Shown here one piece after another: positions 1-7,861 of a stretch of 64,000 nucleotides of DNA (within the stretch, counting starts at the first letter, position 1; each line of letters opens with the position of its first letter). The position numbers and the translations under genes are program-made. The notes below the pieces were generated by a model. The model had not been told where the DNA came from, did not search any database, and worked only from the letters and a program-made list of their open reading frames with translations. The DNA is from DSXH01 sp020724325 (GTDB lineage Bacteria; Bacteroidota; Ignavibacteria; Ignavibacteriales; Melioribacteraceae), in assembly GCA_040756515.1 (NCBI GenBank), contig JBFLYW010000003.1, positions 62,001-126,000 of the forward strand. The letters run 5' to 3'.

Positions 1-1211
1 TCGATAAGCAATCTTCTCAATTCCTGTGTGGAATTAAAATCTGTCACTTTTTTCGGTCGTAATTGATGCGCCAGCCAAAATTCCGTTCGGGCTTTAAGCC
101 AATTTGAAAAATGATTTCTTGAAGCGTGATAAAGAATACTTTCTTCGGGTACTTTTTTCAGTTCCTCTTCTAATTCATTTAGGTTGGATGCTCGCCCAAC
201 AACGTCGCCATTTTCCAGCCGGAAAATAAAATCACCAAAACTGAAATATTTTACCATCAGCTTTCGCAAATCTTCAAGCAATGTAGGCGAGTCTTTCAAT
301 AAAAATGAAGCCCCGGCAGAAGCTGCAAGTTTTTCGTTTTCAAGCAGACTCGATTGTAAAATAACCGGAATATCCTGCTGACGCTCTTTCACTTTACTGG
401 CAAATTGTATACCTGCTTTTGCATCCGGTCTGCCTTCTTTATGAAAATCAATATCGGAAATTACTCCAAGTATATACTCTTCATACTTTTCAAAATAATT
501 CCATGCTTCTTCATAATTTGAACAGAGAAGAATTTTTGGACGTGCCCGCATTCTAAGGAATTTGTGAGAGAGGTTTATGCCCTCGGATAATAAACTTTGA
601 GATTGTTTGAGTACTACAGTATAAACTGCCGGCAAGTAAGATGAATAAAACCTAATACTGTCTTCTACAAGGATTATGGATTGAACGCCAAATTTCTTTG
701 TGTCTTGTTCAACATTTTTTTTGTCTTCAATAAATTTAATGATGCCAAGAATTATTTTATAATCACCTTGCCAGATAAAAACTTTATCGAATACAGAAAT
801 ATCTCTAGTTGAAATTAGTTCAATCATTTCTCTATTATCGTAACCTAACAGAACAATCGGAATATCTATTCCAGATTCCTTCATTTTTTTTGCAAATGTA
901 ATTACAGACATATCTTCGATGTGCATTGTCGTAATTATGAGGTCGAAGTGTCTATCTTCGTCCATCATTCTAAATGCTTCTGCACCAGATGAGACCTGGA
1001 CGAGTTCCGGGGAATGACTAAGATTAAGCAGCTGGTATTCCTGTCTTATCAGTTCGTACAAACGGTTATCTTCTTCGAAGATGTAAGAATCGTATAAGCT
1101 GGAGACAAGAAGAATATCCCTTACGCGGAATTGCATTAGGTTATGAAAATCCTGATACTTTGAGTATCTGCTGGTTTCAATCAGTTCTTTGTTAAATTTA
1201 ACCGGCTCCAT
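1..1211 (-). CDS. PEP/pyruvate-binding protein with N-terminal receiver-like domains (partial, cut by left edge)
   Basis: The reading frame opens at the ATG at 1211 and runs open to base 1 (403 codons), so the C-terminus lies outside. Residues about 20-150 resemble a response-regulator receiver (VRDILLVSSLYDSYIFEED, then FDLIITTMHIED). A second receiver-like repeat follows at about 165-330 (IILVEDSIRFYSSYLP, LLGVISDIDFHKEGRPD, IPVILQSSLLENEKLA). This arrangement is known from large Bacteroidota-type proteins in which the receiver pair precedes a PEP-synthase-like ATP-grasp domain. That catalytic part is not visible here, so the enzyme name rests on family architecture. It probably couples a signal to phosphoenolpyruvate/pyruvate metabolism. 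Transcription runs off the left edge; gdhA lies upstream on the same strand. Confidence 0.75.
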   Translation of the reverse strand, partial: MEPVKFNKELIETSRYSKYQDFHNLMQFRVRDILLVSSLYDSYIFEEDNRLYELIRQEYQLLNLSHSPELVQVSSGAEAFRMMDEDRHFDLIITTMHIEDMSVITFAKKMKESGIDIPIVLLGYDNREMIELISTRDISVFDKVFIWQGDYKIILGIIKFIEDKKNVEQDTKKFGVQSIILVEDSIRFYSSYLPAVYTVVLKQSQSLLSEGINLSHKFLRMRARPKILLCSNYEEAWNYFEKYEEYILGVISDIDFHKEGRPDAKAGIQFASKVKERQQDIPVILQSSLLENEKLAASAGASFLLKDSPTLLEDLRKLMVKYFSFGDFIFRLENGDVVGRASNLNELEEELKKVPEESILYHASRNHFSNWLKARTEFWLAHQLRPKKVTDFNSTQELRRLLI

Positions 1212-1273
1212 ATTCGTTCAGCTATTTTTCATTTATTGTAGAAGAAATAAATTTGAAGTTGCAAAAGTAAACC

Positions 1274-1377
1274 GGCTCGTCTCAAAAGTATTTATTTATC
1301 TTAAATAGCGTGCTTATAGCCCGGATTTAACAGATTTCCGCAGATCAATTTTTAGATAAACTACTTTTGAGACAGCC
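1274..1377. repeat. palindromic spacer element A
   Basis: A perfect 12-bp inverted repeat (1279-1290 and 1362-1373) is extended outward by GGCT(C)/AGCC. It encloses about 70 bp that includes, on the minus strand, the core CTGCGGAAATCTGTT followed by AAATCCG. The same core sits inside the unrelated palindrome at 9274-9395. As RNA it would form a long hairpin between gdhA and the next gene, so it could help end gdhA transcription, although no clear T-tract follows. Confidence 0.6.
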
Positions 1378-1397
1378 ACATTTATTACGATAGGATT

Positions 1398-2759
1398 TTA
1401 AACAATACCCTGATCTAACATTGCATTCGCAACTTTAACAAAACCGCCTATATTTGCACCGTTAACATAATTGCCGGGTGTTCCATATTTAGCAGCAGTT
1501 TCAACACATGTTTTGTGAATGCTTTTCATAATGTTGTGCAATCTCTGGTCAACTTCTTCTCTTGACCATGATAGACGCAGACTATTCTGTGACATTTCTA
1601 AACCAGAAGTAGAGACTCCTCCGGCATTTGCAGCTTTACCGGGTCCATAAAGAATTTTTGCATCAAGGAATTGCTCAATAGCTTCAATTGTAGAAGGCAT
1701 ATTTGCCCCTTCAGAAACAACATAGACTCCATTCTTAAGTAAATTAGCTGCATCCTTTCCGTTTATTTCATTTTGTGTAGCCGAAGGGAATGCACAATCT
1801 GCTTTGTGATTCCACAATGGGTTTGAATCTACGCTTGGGTCTAATGCAACGTAGGTTGCTGTTTTGAATTTATCTGCATACTCATTAACTCTGCCTCTGC
1901 GTACATTTTTCAAATCCATTATAAATTTAAGTTTAGCATAATCAATTCCGGCTTCGTCGTATATGTAGCCGTTAGAATCTGAAATAGTAAGCGGTTTACC
2001 TCCAAGATGCAGAATTTTTTCTATAGTGAATTGCGCAACGTTACCGCTTCCGGAGACGAGGCATTTTTTTCCTTCAAGGGTTTGATTTCTTGTTGCTAAC
2101 ATTTCGGCAGCAAAATAAACGGCGCCGTAACCTGTTGCCTCGGGTCTTATAAGAGAGCCGCCCCAGTTTAATCCTTTACCCGTTAATACACCGGTAAATT
2201 CATTTCTTAATTTTTTGTATTGACCAAACAAATAACCTATTTCCCTTCCGCCTACACCTATATCGCCGGCGGGAACATCGGTATCCGGGCCAATGTGCCT
2301 AAAGAGTTCACTCATAAAACTCTGACAAAAGCGCATCACTTCTCCGTCGCTTTTTCCTTTTGGATCGAAGTCCGAACCACCTTTTCCGCCGCCCATTGGA
2401 AGTGTGGTTAAACTGTTTTTAAATACCTGTTCAAACGCCAGGAACTTTAAGATTCCGAGATTTACCGAAGGGTGAAATCTTAAACCGCCTTTATAAGGAC
2501 CAATTGCACTATTCATTTCGATTCGGAATCCACGGTTAACTTGAACTTCGCCCTGATCATCAACCCAGGGCACTCTAAACATTATTACCCGTTCGGGTTC
2601 AATTATCCGTTCAAGGATTTTTTCTTTGCGGTACTCAGGATGTTTTTCTAGAACTAAAGAAAGAGAAGACGCTACTTCGTAGACTGCCTGGTGAAATTCT
2701 GGTTCACTAGGATTTTTAGCTTTTACTTGCGACATTAAGTTTTTAACGAACTCGGACAT
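1398..2759 (-). CDS. gdhA: NADP-type glutamate dehydrogenase
   Basis: 453 residues, the usual length of hexameric small-subunit bacterial GDH. It interconverts 2-oxoglutarate plus ammonium and glutamate, and likely serves ammonium assimilation. The N-terminal substrate domain carries the signature PMGGGKGGSDFDPKGKS with its catalytic lysine, preceded by GPYKGGLRFHPSVN. The Rossmann domain carries GSGNVAQ, and later VSEGANMPST and GKAANAGGVS. NADP preference is inferred from similarity to GdhA and cannot be read firmly from the sequence. The ATG start has GGAGA a few bases upstream. The gene appears monocistronic; the palindromic element at 1274-1377 lies just downstream. Confidence 0.95.
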   Translation of the reverse strand: MSEFVKNLMSQVKAKNPSEPEFHQAVYEVASSLSLVLEKHPEYRKEKILERIIEPERVIMFRVPWVDDQGEVQVNRGFRIEMNSAIGPYKGGLRFHPSVNLGILKFLAFEQVFKNSLTTLPMGGGKGGSDFDPKGKSDGEVMRFCQSFMSELFRHIGPDTDVPAGDIGVGGREIGYLFGQYKKLRNEFTGVLTGKGLNWGGSLIRPEATGYGAVYFAAEMLATRNQTLEGKKCLVSGSGNVAQFTIEKILHLGGKPLTISDSNGYIYDEAGIDYAKLKFIMDLKNVRRGRVNEYADKFKTATYVALDPSVDSNPLWNHKADCAFPSATQNEINGKDAANLLKNGVYVVSEGANMPSTIEAIEQFLDAKILYGPGKAANAGGVSTSGLEMSQNSLRLSWSREEVDQRLHNIMKSIHKTCVETAAKYGTPGNYVNGANIGGFVKVANAMLDQGIV

Positions 2760-3021
2760 AAAATCTCCGCTGATATTGTTATTAAATTAATTATAGGGTT
2801 TGTACTGAAGAGGAAAACTTAGATTAAATGAGGAATAGGAAGTTTATAAAACTTTTGAATAGTGTAATAAAAAAATTCTGAAGTAGAAAAAACTTTTAAA
2901 ATTATTGACGGTTTATTTTTGTGCGTAAGCCCCAATGTCTTTCACTTTTCCAAATGCGATAGAGGACTATTATTTACGAGCACAAAATAGATTGTATGAA
3001 ATTATTGTGCAAGTAAAATCA

Positions 3022-3378
3022 TCATATTTTTGATACAAGATAAGCAGCAAACCAGGAAAAGAATCCGGATAGGAATAAAATTAGAGTAAATGTATAGATC
3101 TGAATTTTTCTTCTCAGCTCTGGGGAGATCGGGATTTTTGAAGAAATATCGTTGGTTAGATAGTCTCCATTCTTAATATCCCAACTTGGAAATTGATTGG
3201 AAAACAGTTCCCTTTCCCGTCTATTCTTAATCTCAATGATTTTTAATGATTTAGTTTTTTGAGGAAAGTAGGTATTTTGTGACTGCCACCAGTTTTCGGG
3301 AATTTTAATTTCGATTAGTTCTTCTGGAGAATTATTAACAACGTTAAAGATAAACCGGTTGTTTTTTTTCTGTACCAT
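3022..3378 (-). CDS. small C-terminally anchored membrane protein sharing a WW module with the adjacent sugar transferase
   Basis: 118 residues with no family I can name. Residues about 9-55 (SPEELIEIKIPENWW, then a TKSLKIIEI strand) resemble the C-terminal extension of the sugar transferase encoded just upstream (INLPVEWW, then THLRVVEF). A single hydrophobic helix lies near residues 93-115, so the protein is probably tail-anchored with the module in the cytoplasm. The ATG is preceded by AGGTGA and lies 24 bp after the transferase stop, so the two are probably co-transcribed. A guess is that it binds or positions the transferase at the membrane; nothing here shows catalysis. Confidence 0.7.
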   Translation of the reverse strand: MVQKKNNRFIFNVVNNSPEELIEIKIPENWWQSQNTYFPQKTKSLKIIEIKNRRERELFSNQFPSWDIKNGDYLTNDISSKIPISPELRRKIQIYTFTLILFLSGFFSWFAAYLVSKI

Positions 3379-3402
3379 AATTCACCTAAAATTTTTTCAG
3401 GT

Positions 3403-4236
3403 TTAGTTATTTGCTTCCTTTCTGAATTCTACAACCCGCAGATGGGTAAATTTGTTTTTAGAAGTTGTAATACTATCATTTACATACCACCATTCTACAG
3501 GAAGATTGATTTGATATTTTTTTATTTTTTTTGGCGAATCAATTAAAACTATTGTTCCGTTTGTATTATTAGTTTCATCCGTGGAAGGAGAAATTGTAAT
3601 AACATCTTCAAGAATGTTTAGGCGCGATGCAATCGATTTCGAATTCATAGCATTTGTCATAATTACAAAAGTGTAAAGGACAATTTTCAAATCCAGCCAG
3701 AAAGATCTATTAACATTGTAAAAGGTATCGAGCTCTACCAAATTCTTTATTCCATAATTTTTATCGCCAAATATCTGCCATACACCTGTTAGACCGGGTT
3801 TACAATTTATCACGTTCCGTTTTTCATATTGATCAGGAAAATTATTTTTAATGATTGTAAGTTCTTCTCTCATTAATGGGCGGGGACCAACAACACTCAT
3901 TTGTCCGGCAAGTATATTAAATAATTGAGGCAATTCATCCAAACCTGTATACCTAAGCCACCTTAAAAACGGATTTAGATATAATTCATTTTCTGAAATT
4001 AAAATTGTTCTATTAGTGTTATCAGGTTTTGATGCGGAGCTTTTAATTGTACGGAATTTAATCATCCGGAATTTATACTTCTCTAATGTTAAACCGCGGT
4101 CCTGAATAAAAATGGGGTTCTCTCTTAATGTGATCAGCTGAACAATGAAAATGAATAATTGAATTGGAAGGGTAAGAATAATAAGTGGAATGGTAAGCAG
4201 GAGGTCAAAAAATCTTTTTTGGCGGCAAGTATACAT
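3403..4236 (-). CDS. undecaprenyl-phosphate sugar phosphotransferase (bacterial sugar transferase family)
   Basis: Belongs to the monotopic phosphoglycosyl transferases, which move a sugar-1-phosphate from a nucleotide sugar onto undecaprenyl phosphate to start glycan synthesis. Visible motifs: an N-terminal membrane segment (residues about 8-36), KFRMIKFRTI, DELPQLFNILAGQMSVVGPRPL, and KPGLTGVWQIFG. The catalytic core ends near residue 215. About 60 further residues form an atypical C-terminal extension ending in a module (LPVEWW at 245-250) that recurs at the start of the next gene. There is no large N-terminal CoA-binding-type domain, so this is the short form. No other glycosyltransferases lie nearby, so the glycan product cannot be inferred. 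Confidence 0.88.
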   Translation of the reverse strand: MYTCRQKRFFDLLLTIPLIILTLPIQLFIFIVQLITLRENPIFIQDRGLTLEKYKFRMIKFRTIKSSASKPDNTNRTILISENELYLNPFLRWLRYTGLDELPQLFNILAGQMSVVGPRPLMREELTIIKNNFPDQYEKRNVINCKPGLTGVWQIFGDKNYGIKNLVELDTFYNVNRSFWLDLKIVLYTFVIMTNAMNSKSIASRLNILEDVITISPSTDETNNTNGTIVLIDSPKKIKKYQINLPVEWWYVNDSITTSKNKFTHLRVVEFRKEANN

Positions 4237-4304
4237 TAAACATTATAATAAGTTTTGAACTAAATCTATTATAATTATTCATAAAAATAAAGCACAAAAA
4301 AATA

Positions 4305-5072
4305 TCAGAATATTAACGTCCACATAACATAATCTAATATAAGTATCATTGCCGAGCTGAGAACAAATGAACGGATTGTAGAATTGCCAACTCCTTCTGC
4401 CCCGCCTTCGGTTTTTAAACCAATGTGACACCCAAGCAGAGCTGTTACACCGCCAAACATCATTCCTTTTGTTAACCCAAAAAGTAAATCACTGAATTCG
4501 AAGTACCTTCTAACAGATTCAAAAAATACATTAAAGGAGACTCCAAGAAACAGATTAGAAATAAAATATGCACCAATAATTGCAATTAAGTTAGCAAAAA
4601 CAACAAGAACCGGCATCATTATAATTGCGGCAAAAAATCTTGGAGTTGCTAAAAAACGTACAGGACTAATTCCCATAGTATCGAGCGCATCAATCTGTTC
4701 TGTAACTTTCATAGAACCGAGTTCTGCCGCAATAGATGCGCCTACTCTGCCGGCAATAACTATTGCTGTAAGAACCGGACCAAGCTCTGTTATAATTGCT
4801 CTGCTTGTAGCTGTTCCAAGAAACGAGAGCGGAGCAATTCCCTTTAATTGATATGCAGCCTGCCACGCAGCTACCGCACCTGTAAATACAGCAATTATTG
4901 TAACGAGCGGAATTGAACCAACTCCTATATGTTCCATCTGATAAACAAAATTTCTCCTGTTTTTAATTAAGGAAGGAGTATAAATAAAAATTTCTCCAAG
5001 CAGTTTAAATATCTGACCGCACTCCTGAAAAAAATCTAAAGTCTTACGACCAATTGTTTGAATAATTTCCAT
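4305..5072 (-). CDS. mlaE: MlaE-family ABC transporter permease (phospholipid trafficking)
   Basis: 255 residues with the MlaE fold: an amphipathic N-terminus and about five hydrophobic segments. The conserved stretches GRVGASIAAELGSMKVTEQIDAL and LATPRFFAAIIMMPVL are both present. The family forms the inner-membrane channel of the Mla system, which moves phospholipids between the membranes. Normally mlaF (ATPase) and mlaD (MCE protein) sit alongside. Neither is nearby here, so this copy must use subunits encoded elsewhere or be part of a dispersed set. It follows the antiporter gene by 32 bp on the same strand and may share its transcript. Confidence 0.9.
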   Translation of the reverse strand: MEIIQTIGRKTLDFFQECGQIFKLLGEIFIYTPSLIKNRRNFVYQMEHIGVGSIPLVTIIAVFTGAVAAWQAAYQLKGIAPLSFLGTATSRAIITELGPVLTAIVIAGRVGASIAAELGSMKVTEQIDALDTMGISPVRFLATPRFFAAIIMMPVLVVFANLIAIIGAYFISNLFLGVSFNVFFESVRRYFEFSDLLFGLTKGMMFGGVTALLGCHIGLKTEGGAEGVGNSTIRSFVLSSAMILILDYVMWTLIF

Positions 5073-5104
5073 AGATATTGTCTTTAAAAAATTTCCTGCT
5101 AAAA

Positions 5105-6790
5105 CTAATAAAGCTGCTTCACTTTAGAAATTAGTTCGTTTGCGTCTTTTGATGCAATTATTTCTTCTATAATTTTTACGTCATTATATTTCTTTGCAAT
5201 ATCGGAAAGTAGATTTAGTTGAATTTCCGGCTTGTCCTCAGGCGTTAAAAGTAAAACTATAAATTTAGCCGGCAGTTTATCTAGAGAATTCCATTCAATA
5301 CCATTTCTAACAACTGCTGCTGCAATAATCGATTCCTTAGTGTTAATACGTGCATGTGGAATAGCTAAATGTTTTTCTAAACCGGTAGTAATTAATTCTT
5401 CCCTTTTCATTACACTATTATATAGTAGATTAAAATCAAGTTTTTTCTGAACCGCTACTATTTTGCATAATTCAGCGATTACTTCATCTTTAGTTTGAGA
5501 AGAAGAGAAAATAACGTATTCCTTTTTTAATAATGTATGAAAACTTAATTCTGTTTTTACTTTCTTTAAGAAGTAGTTCATAATAGGCGCACTGGATATT
5601 GAAGTAACCAACGCCATAATTATAAGTGCAACAAAGACCTTTTCATTTATCAATCCATATTGATAAGCCAAAGTACCCAGAACAATTTCCATTGCGCCAC
5701 GCGAGTTCATTCCAAACCCGATTATAAGCGAATCGTTTTTATTTAACCCACCCCAATATGCCCCAAGACCGCAGCCAACAACTTTACCAATGAATGCCAG
5801 CACCAGAAAAACAGTAACAATTAACGGATCGAAGTTTTCGATAAAATTTATTCTTAGTCCGATGGAAACAAAGAAGAGTGGAGCAAAAATGTTTGTTACA
5901 AATTGGTAAATAATTTCGCGGGTTTCTTTTTTAAGATGAACTGAATCGCCTATTGCAATACCCATAATAAACACTCCAAAAATTGCATGAACACCAATAT
6001 ATTCCGTAAATGCAGCGCTTATAAATCCGAGAATAAAAATAAAATTCAATACCCCGCCGGGGAAAGTAAACCGCTTTTGTATGAATGGAAGTGAATAGTC
6101 TATAAATTTTCTTACAAAGATGAGAACAAAAACTAGAAAACTGCCAATTACAATTATTAATGATGATAACGAAAGGGAATGTCCGGAATTTTGACCTATC
6201 ATGCTTAACACCACAGAAAAAATTATCCAGCCGACAAGGTCGTTAAACATTGCAGCAGCCATAATAAGGTAGCCGATTTCGGATTTGAATATTTGTAAGT
6301 CCATTAGAGTTCTGGCAACAACAGGTAACGCCGTAATTGAAAGCGCCGTTCCTACAAAAAGCGCAAAGACCAAATGCAGACTGGGATCTGTAAGTCCTAA
6401 AAATTCCGGGTAAAAATAGGCGGAGAAAAATCCAACAGAGAATGGAAACAGAATTCCTAATAAACTTATTACTACTGCAGCTTTGCTCTGGCGTAAAACT
6501 AAAGAAAGGTCTATCTCTATTCCCGAAACAAGCAATAACATTACAACACCAAGCAATGTAATTCCATTTAGAGCAGTTACAACTTCTTCGGATTGGTTAA
6601 ATAGACTGTTAAAAGTTCCGGGAAAAATTGTGCCTAAAATAGTAGGGCCCAAAATTATTCCGGCAATTATTTCACCAATAACTATTGGCTGCTTAAAATA
6701 TCTTAGAAGCTCGCCAAGTCCACGTGCAAAAAATAGAATTACGCTCAGACTTAATAGAAAGATTGTAATATCAGTTGCGCTTAAGCCCAT
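5105..6790 (-). CDS. CPA2-family cation/proton antiporter with C-terminal PTS EIIA (nitrogen-type) domain
   Basis: 561 residues. The first ~400 form a Kef/NapA-like antiporter with about 12 membrane segments, including PIVIGEIIAGIILGPTILG, ALSITALPVVARTLMDL and the NDLVGW ion-binding motif. After a short linker, residues about 415-561 form a PTS_EIIA type-2 domain. Its phosphorylatable histidine lies in AIPHAR (about His479). No KTN/TrkA nucleotide domain is present. The EIIA domain probably gates ion exchange through a PTS-Ntr phosphorelay; this is inference, since no EI or NPr gene is in view. The gene follows the Usp protein by 2 bp, so the pair forms a stress/ion-homeostasis unit. Confidence 0.88.
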   Translation of the reverse strand: MGLSATDITIFLLSLSVILFFARGLGELLRYFKQPIVIGEIIAGIILGPTILGTIFPGTFNSLFNQSEEVVTALNGITLLGVVMLLLVSGIEIDLSLVLRQSKAAVVISLLGILFPFSVGFFSAYFYPEFLGLTDPSLHLVFALFVGTALSITALPVVARTLMDLQIFKSEIGYLIMAAAMFNDLVGWIIFSVVLSMIGQNSGHSLSLSSLIIVIGSFLVFVLIFVRKFIDYSLPFIQKRFTFPGGVLNFIFILGFISAAFTEYIGVHAIFGVFIMGIAIGDSVHLKKETREIIYQFVTNIFAPLFFVSIGLRINFIENFDPLIVTVFLVLAFIGKVVGCGLGAYWGGLNKNDSLIIGFGMNSRGAMEIVLGTLAYQYGLINEKVFVALIIMALVTSISSAPIMNYFLKKVKTELSFHTLLKKEYVIFSSSQTKDEVIAELCKIVAVQKKLDFNLLYNSVMKREELITTGLEKHLAIPHARINTKESIIAAAVVRNGIEWNSLDKLPAKFIVLLLTPEDKPEIQLNLLSDIAKKYNDVKIIEEIIASKDANELISKVKQLY

Positions 6791-6792
6791 AA

Positions 6793-7629
6793 TCAGTTAC
6801 GAATTATTAAAAGTGAGCAAGGTAATCGGCTCAAAATAAATTCAATATCATGCTGAAATAGTTTGTCAAAAAATTTTAATTTCTTAGGTGGAGATGGGAC
6901 AACAAATAAATCGCTGCTGTTTTCTTTTACAAAATTTCTTGCCTCCCAGCCCTGCTTACCAAAAAGGGCCACAGTGGAATAATCGAGTCCTTTTAAATTT
7001 AGTTCCCTTGCAAATAATTTTAATTTGCCTTCTTCTTCAATCTGCCATTCCTGTTTACTTTTTTCAGTATCATCGATTGATCTGCTGTCATACACGGTTA
7101 TAGCAAGACCGGGTACTTCAAATTCTTTAACAAGAAAAAATTCGTTGGCATTTTCCAGTTTAGCAAACTCATAAGATTTTTTAACTGCTGTTTCGCCAAG
7201 CGGAGTAAAATCTACTGACACACAAAATTTTTTAAATTGTTCAGGTTCTAAATGAGGATTGGTTAAAATCAAAACCGAACATGGTGATTCACTCATTATT
7301 GTTCGAGCAACCGAGCCCAGGTAATACTTTATAACATTTTCTTTTTCAAGCGCACCGGCAATCAGCAGATCCACATTGTATTCTGAGGCAGCATTAATAA
7401 TGGATTTTGCAGGTTCCCCTTTTTTCCATACCAGCTCAAATGAACTGCGCGAGATTCCAGCTTTCTGAATTAATTGATCGATTTGAGATTGCGTTTCAGT
7501 ATTTTTTTCGCCAACATGAATCAAACAAAGCCCGGAATTGAACAAGTTTTTAAGTCTAAGAGCAGATTTAAGAAGCGGCAGCCCATTTGGAGAAAATGTA
7601 ATAGCTAAACCGATTTTTTTGAATAGCAT
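6793..7629 (-). CDS. tandem universal stress protein (UspA family)
   Basis: About 278 residues containing two Usp domains. The first (about 1-125) ends with the nucleotide-binding pattern GSVARTIMSESPCSVLIL. The second (about 130-278) ends with FILSRLPCSLLII and has a more degenerate loop. Usp proteins are cytoplasmic ATP-binding or signalling proteins induced by stress; here the partner is probably the antiporter encoded directly downstream. I prefer the ATG at 7629 to the upstream in-frame TTG at 7635, because Usp domains begin almost at the first beta-strand (FKKIGLAI). Confidence 0.85.
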   Translation of the reverse strand: MLFKKIGLAITFSPNGLPLLKSALRLKNLFNSGLCLIHVGEKNTETQSQIDQLIQKAGISRSSFELVWKKGEPAKSIINAASEYNVDLLIAGALEKENVIKYYLGSVARTIMSESPCSVLILTNPHLEPEQFKKFCVSVDFTPLGETAVKKSYEFAKLENANEFFLVKEFEVPGLAITVYDSRSIDDTEKSKQEWQIEEEGKLKLFARELNLKGLDYSTVALFGKQGWEARNFVKENSSDLFVVPSPPKKLKFFDKLFQHDIEFILSRLPCSLLIIRN

Positions 7630-7731
7630 TTCCAATTATATTTTTAATCCAAGTTAAGTAATTCTTTTCTTATTGCCAATTAATACCAATTTCTCATATA
7701 TTTCAAGTGAACGAAATCCAAAATCATATTA

Positions 7732-7804
7732 ATGAAAGTAAGTAAAAAAATATCGTTTTTGATTATTTATATATTTTTTAGTGCATATAACTTTGCCCGG
7801 TAAA
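7732..7804 (+). promoter_or_regulatory. possible leader peptide of an ilvE attenuator
   Basis: A 23-codon ORF (ATG 7732, TAA 7801) reads MKVSKKISFLIIYIFFSAYN then FAR. It is rich in Ile and Phe and includes Leu and Val. Its stop codon falls inside the 5' arm of the hairpin at 7796-7814. The order leader peptide, terminator, branched-chain aminotransferase is typical of transcription attenuation. Against this, there is no clear ribosome-binding site, I could not draw an antiterminator, and the peptide also looks like an ordinary signal sequence. Confidence 0.3.
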
Positions 7805-7822
7805 CTATACCGGGTTTTTTAT
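7796..7822 (+). terminator. intrinsic terminator just upstream of ilvE
   Basis: CCCGGTA (7796-7802) pairs with TACCGGG (7808-7814) around a 5-base loop and is followed by six T residues and a T-rich tail. It lies only 40-50 bp upstream of ilvE, between divergent genes. It is therefore more likely an attenuator of ilvE than the end of an upstream plus-strand gene, since none is present. Confidence 0.65.
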
Positions 7823-7861
7823 TTTCTACAAATCTATAAATTAATTTATGTCAATTAAAAA

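Noticed and set aside
7732..7861. T-box riboswitch upstream of ilvE
   Set aside because: No specifier loop or T-box sequence is present; a peptide-based attenuator fits better.
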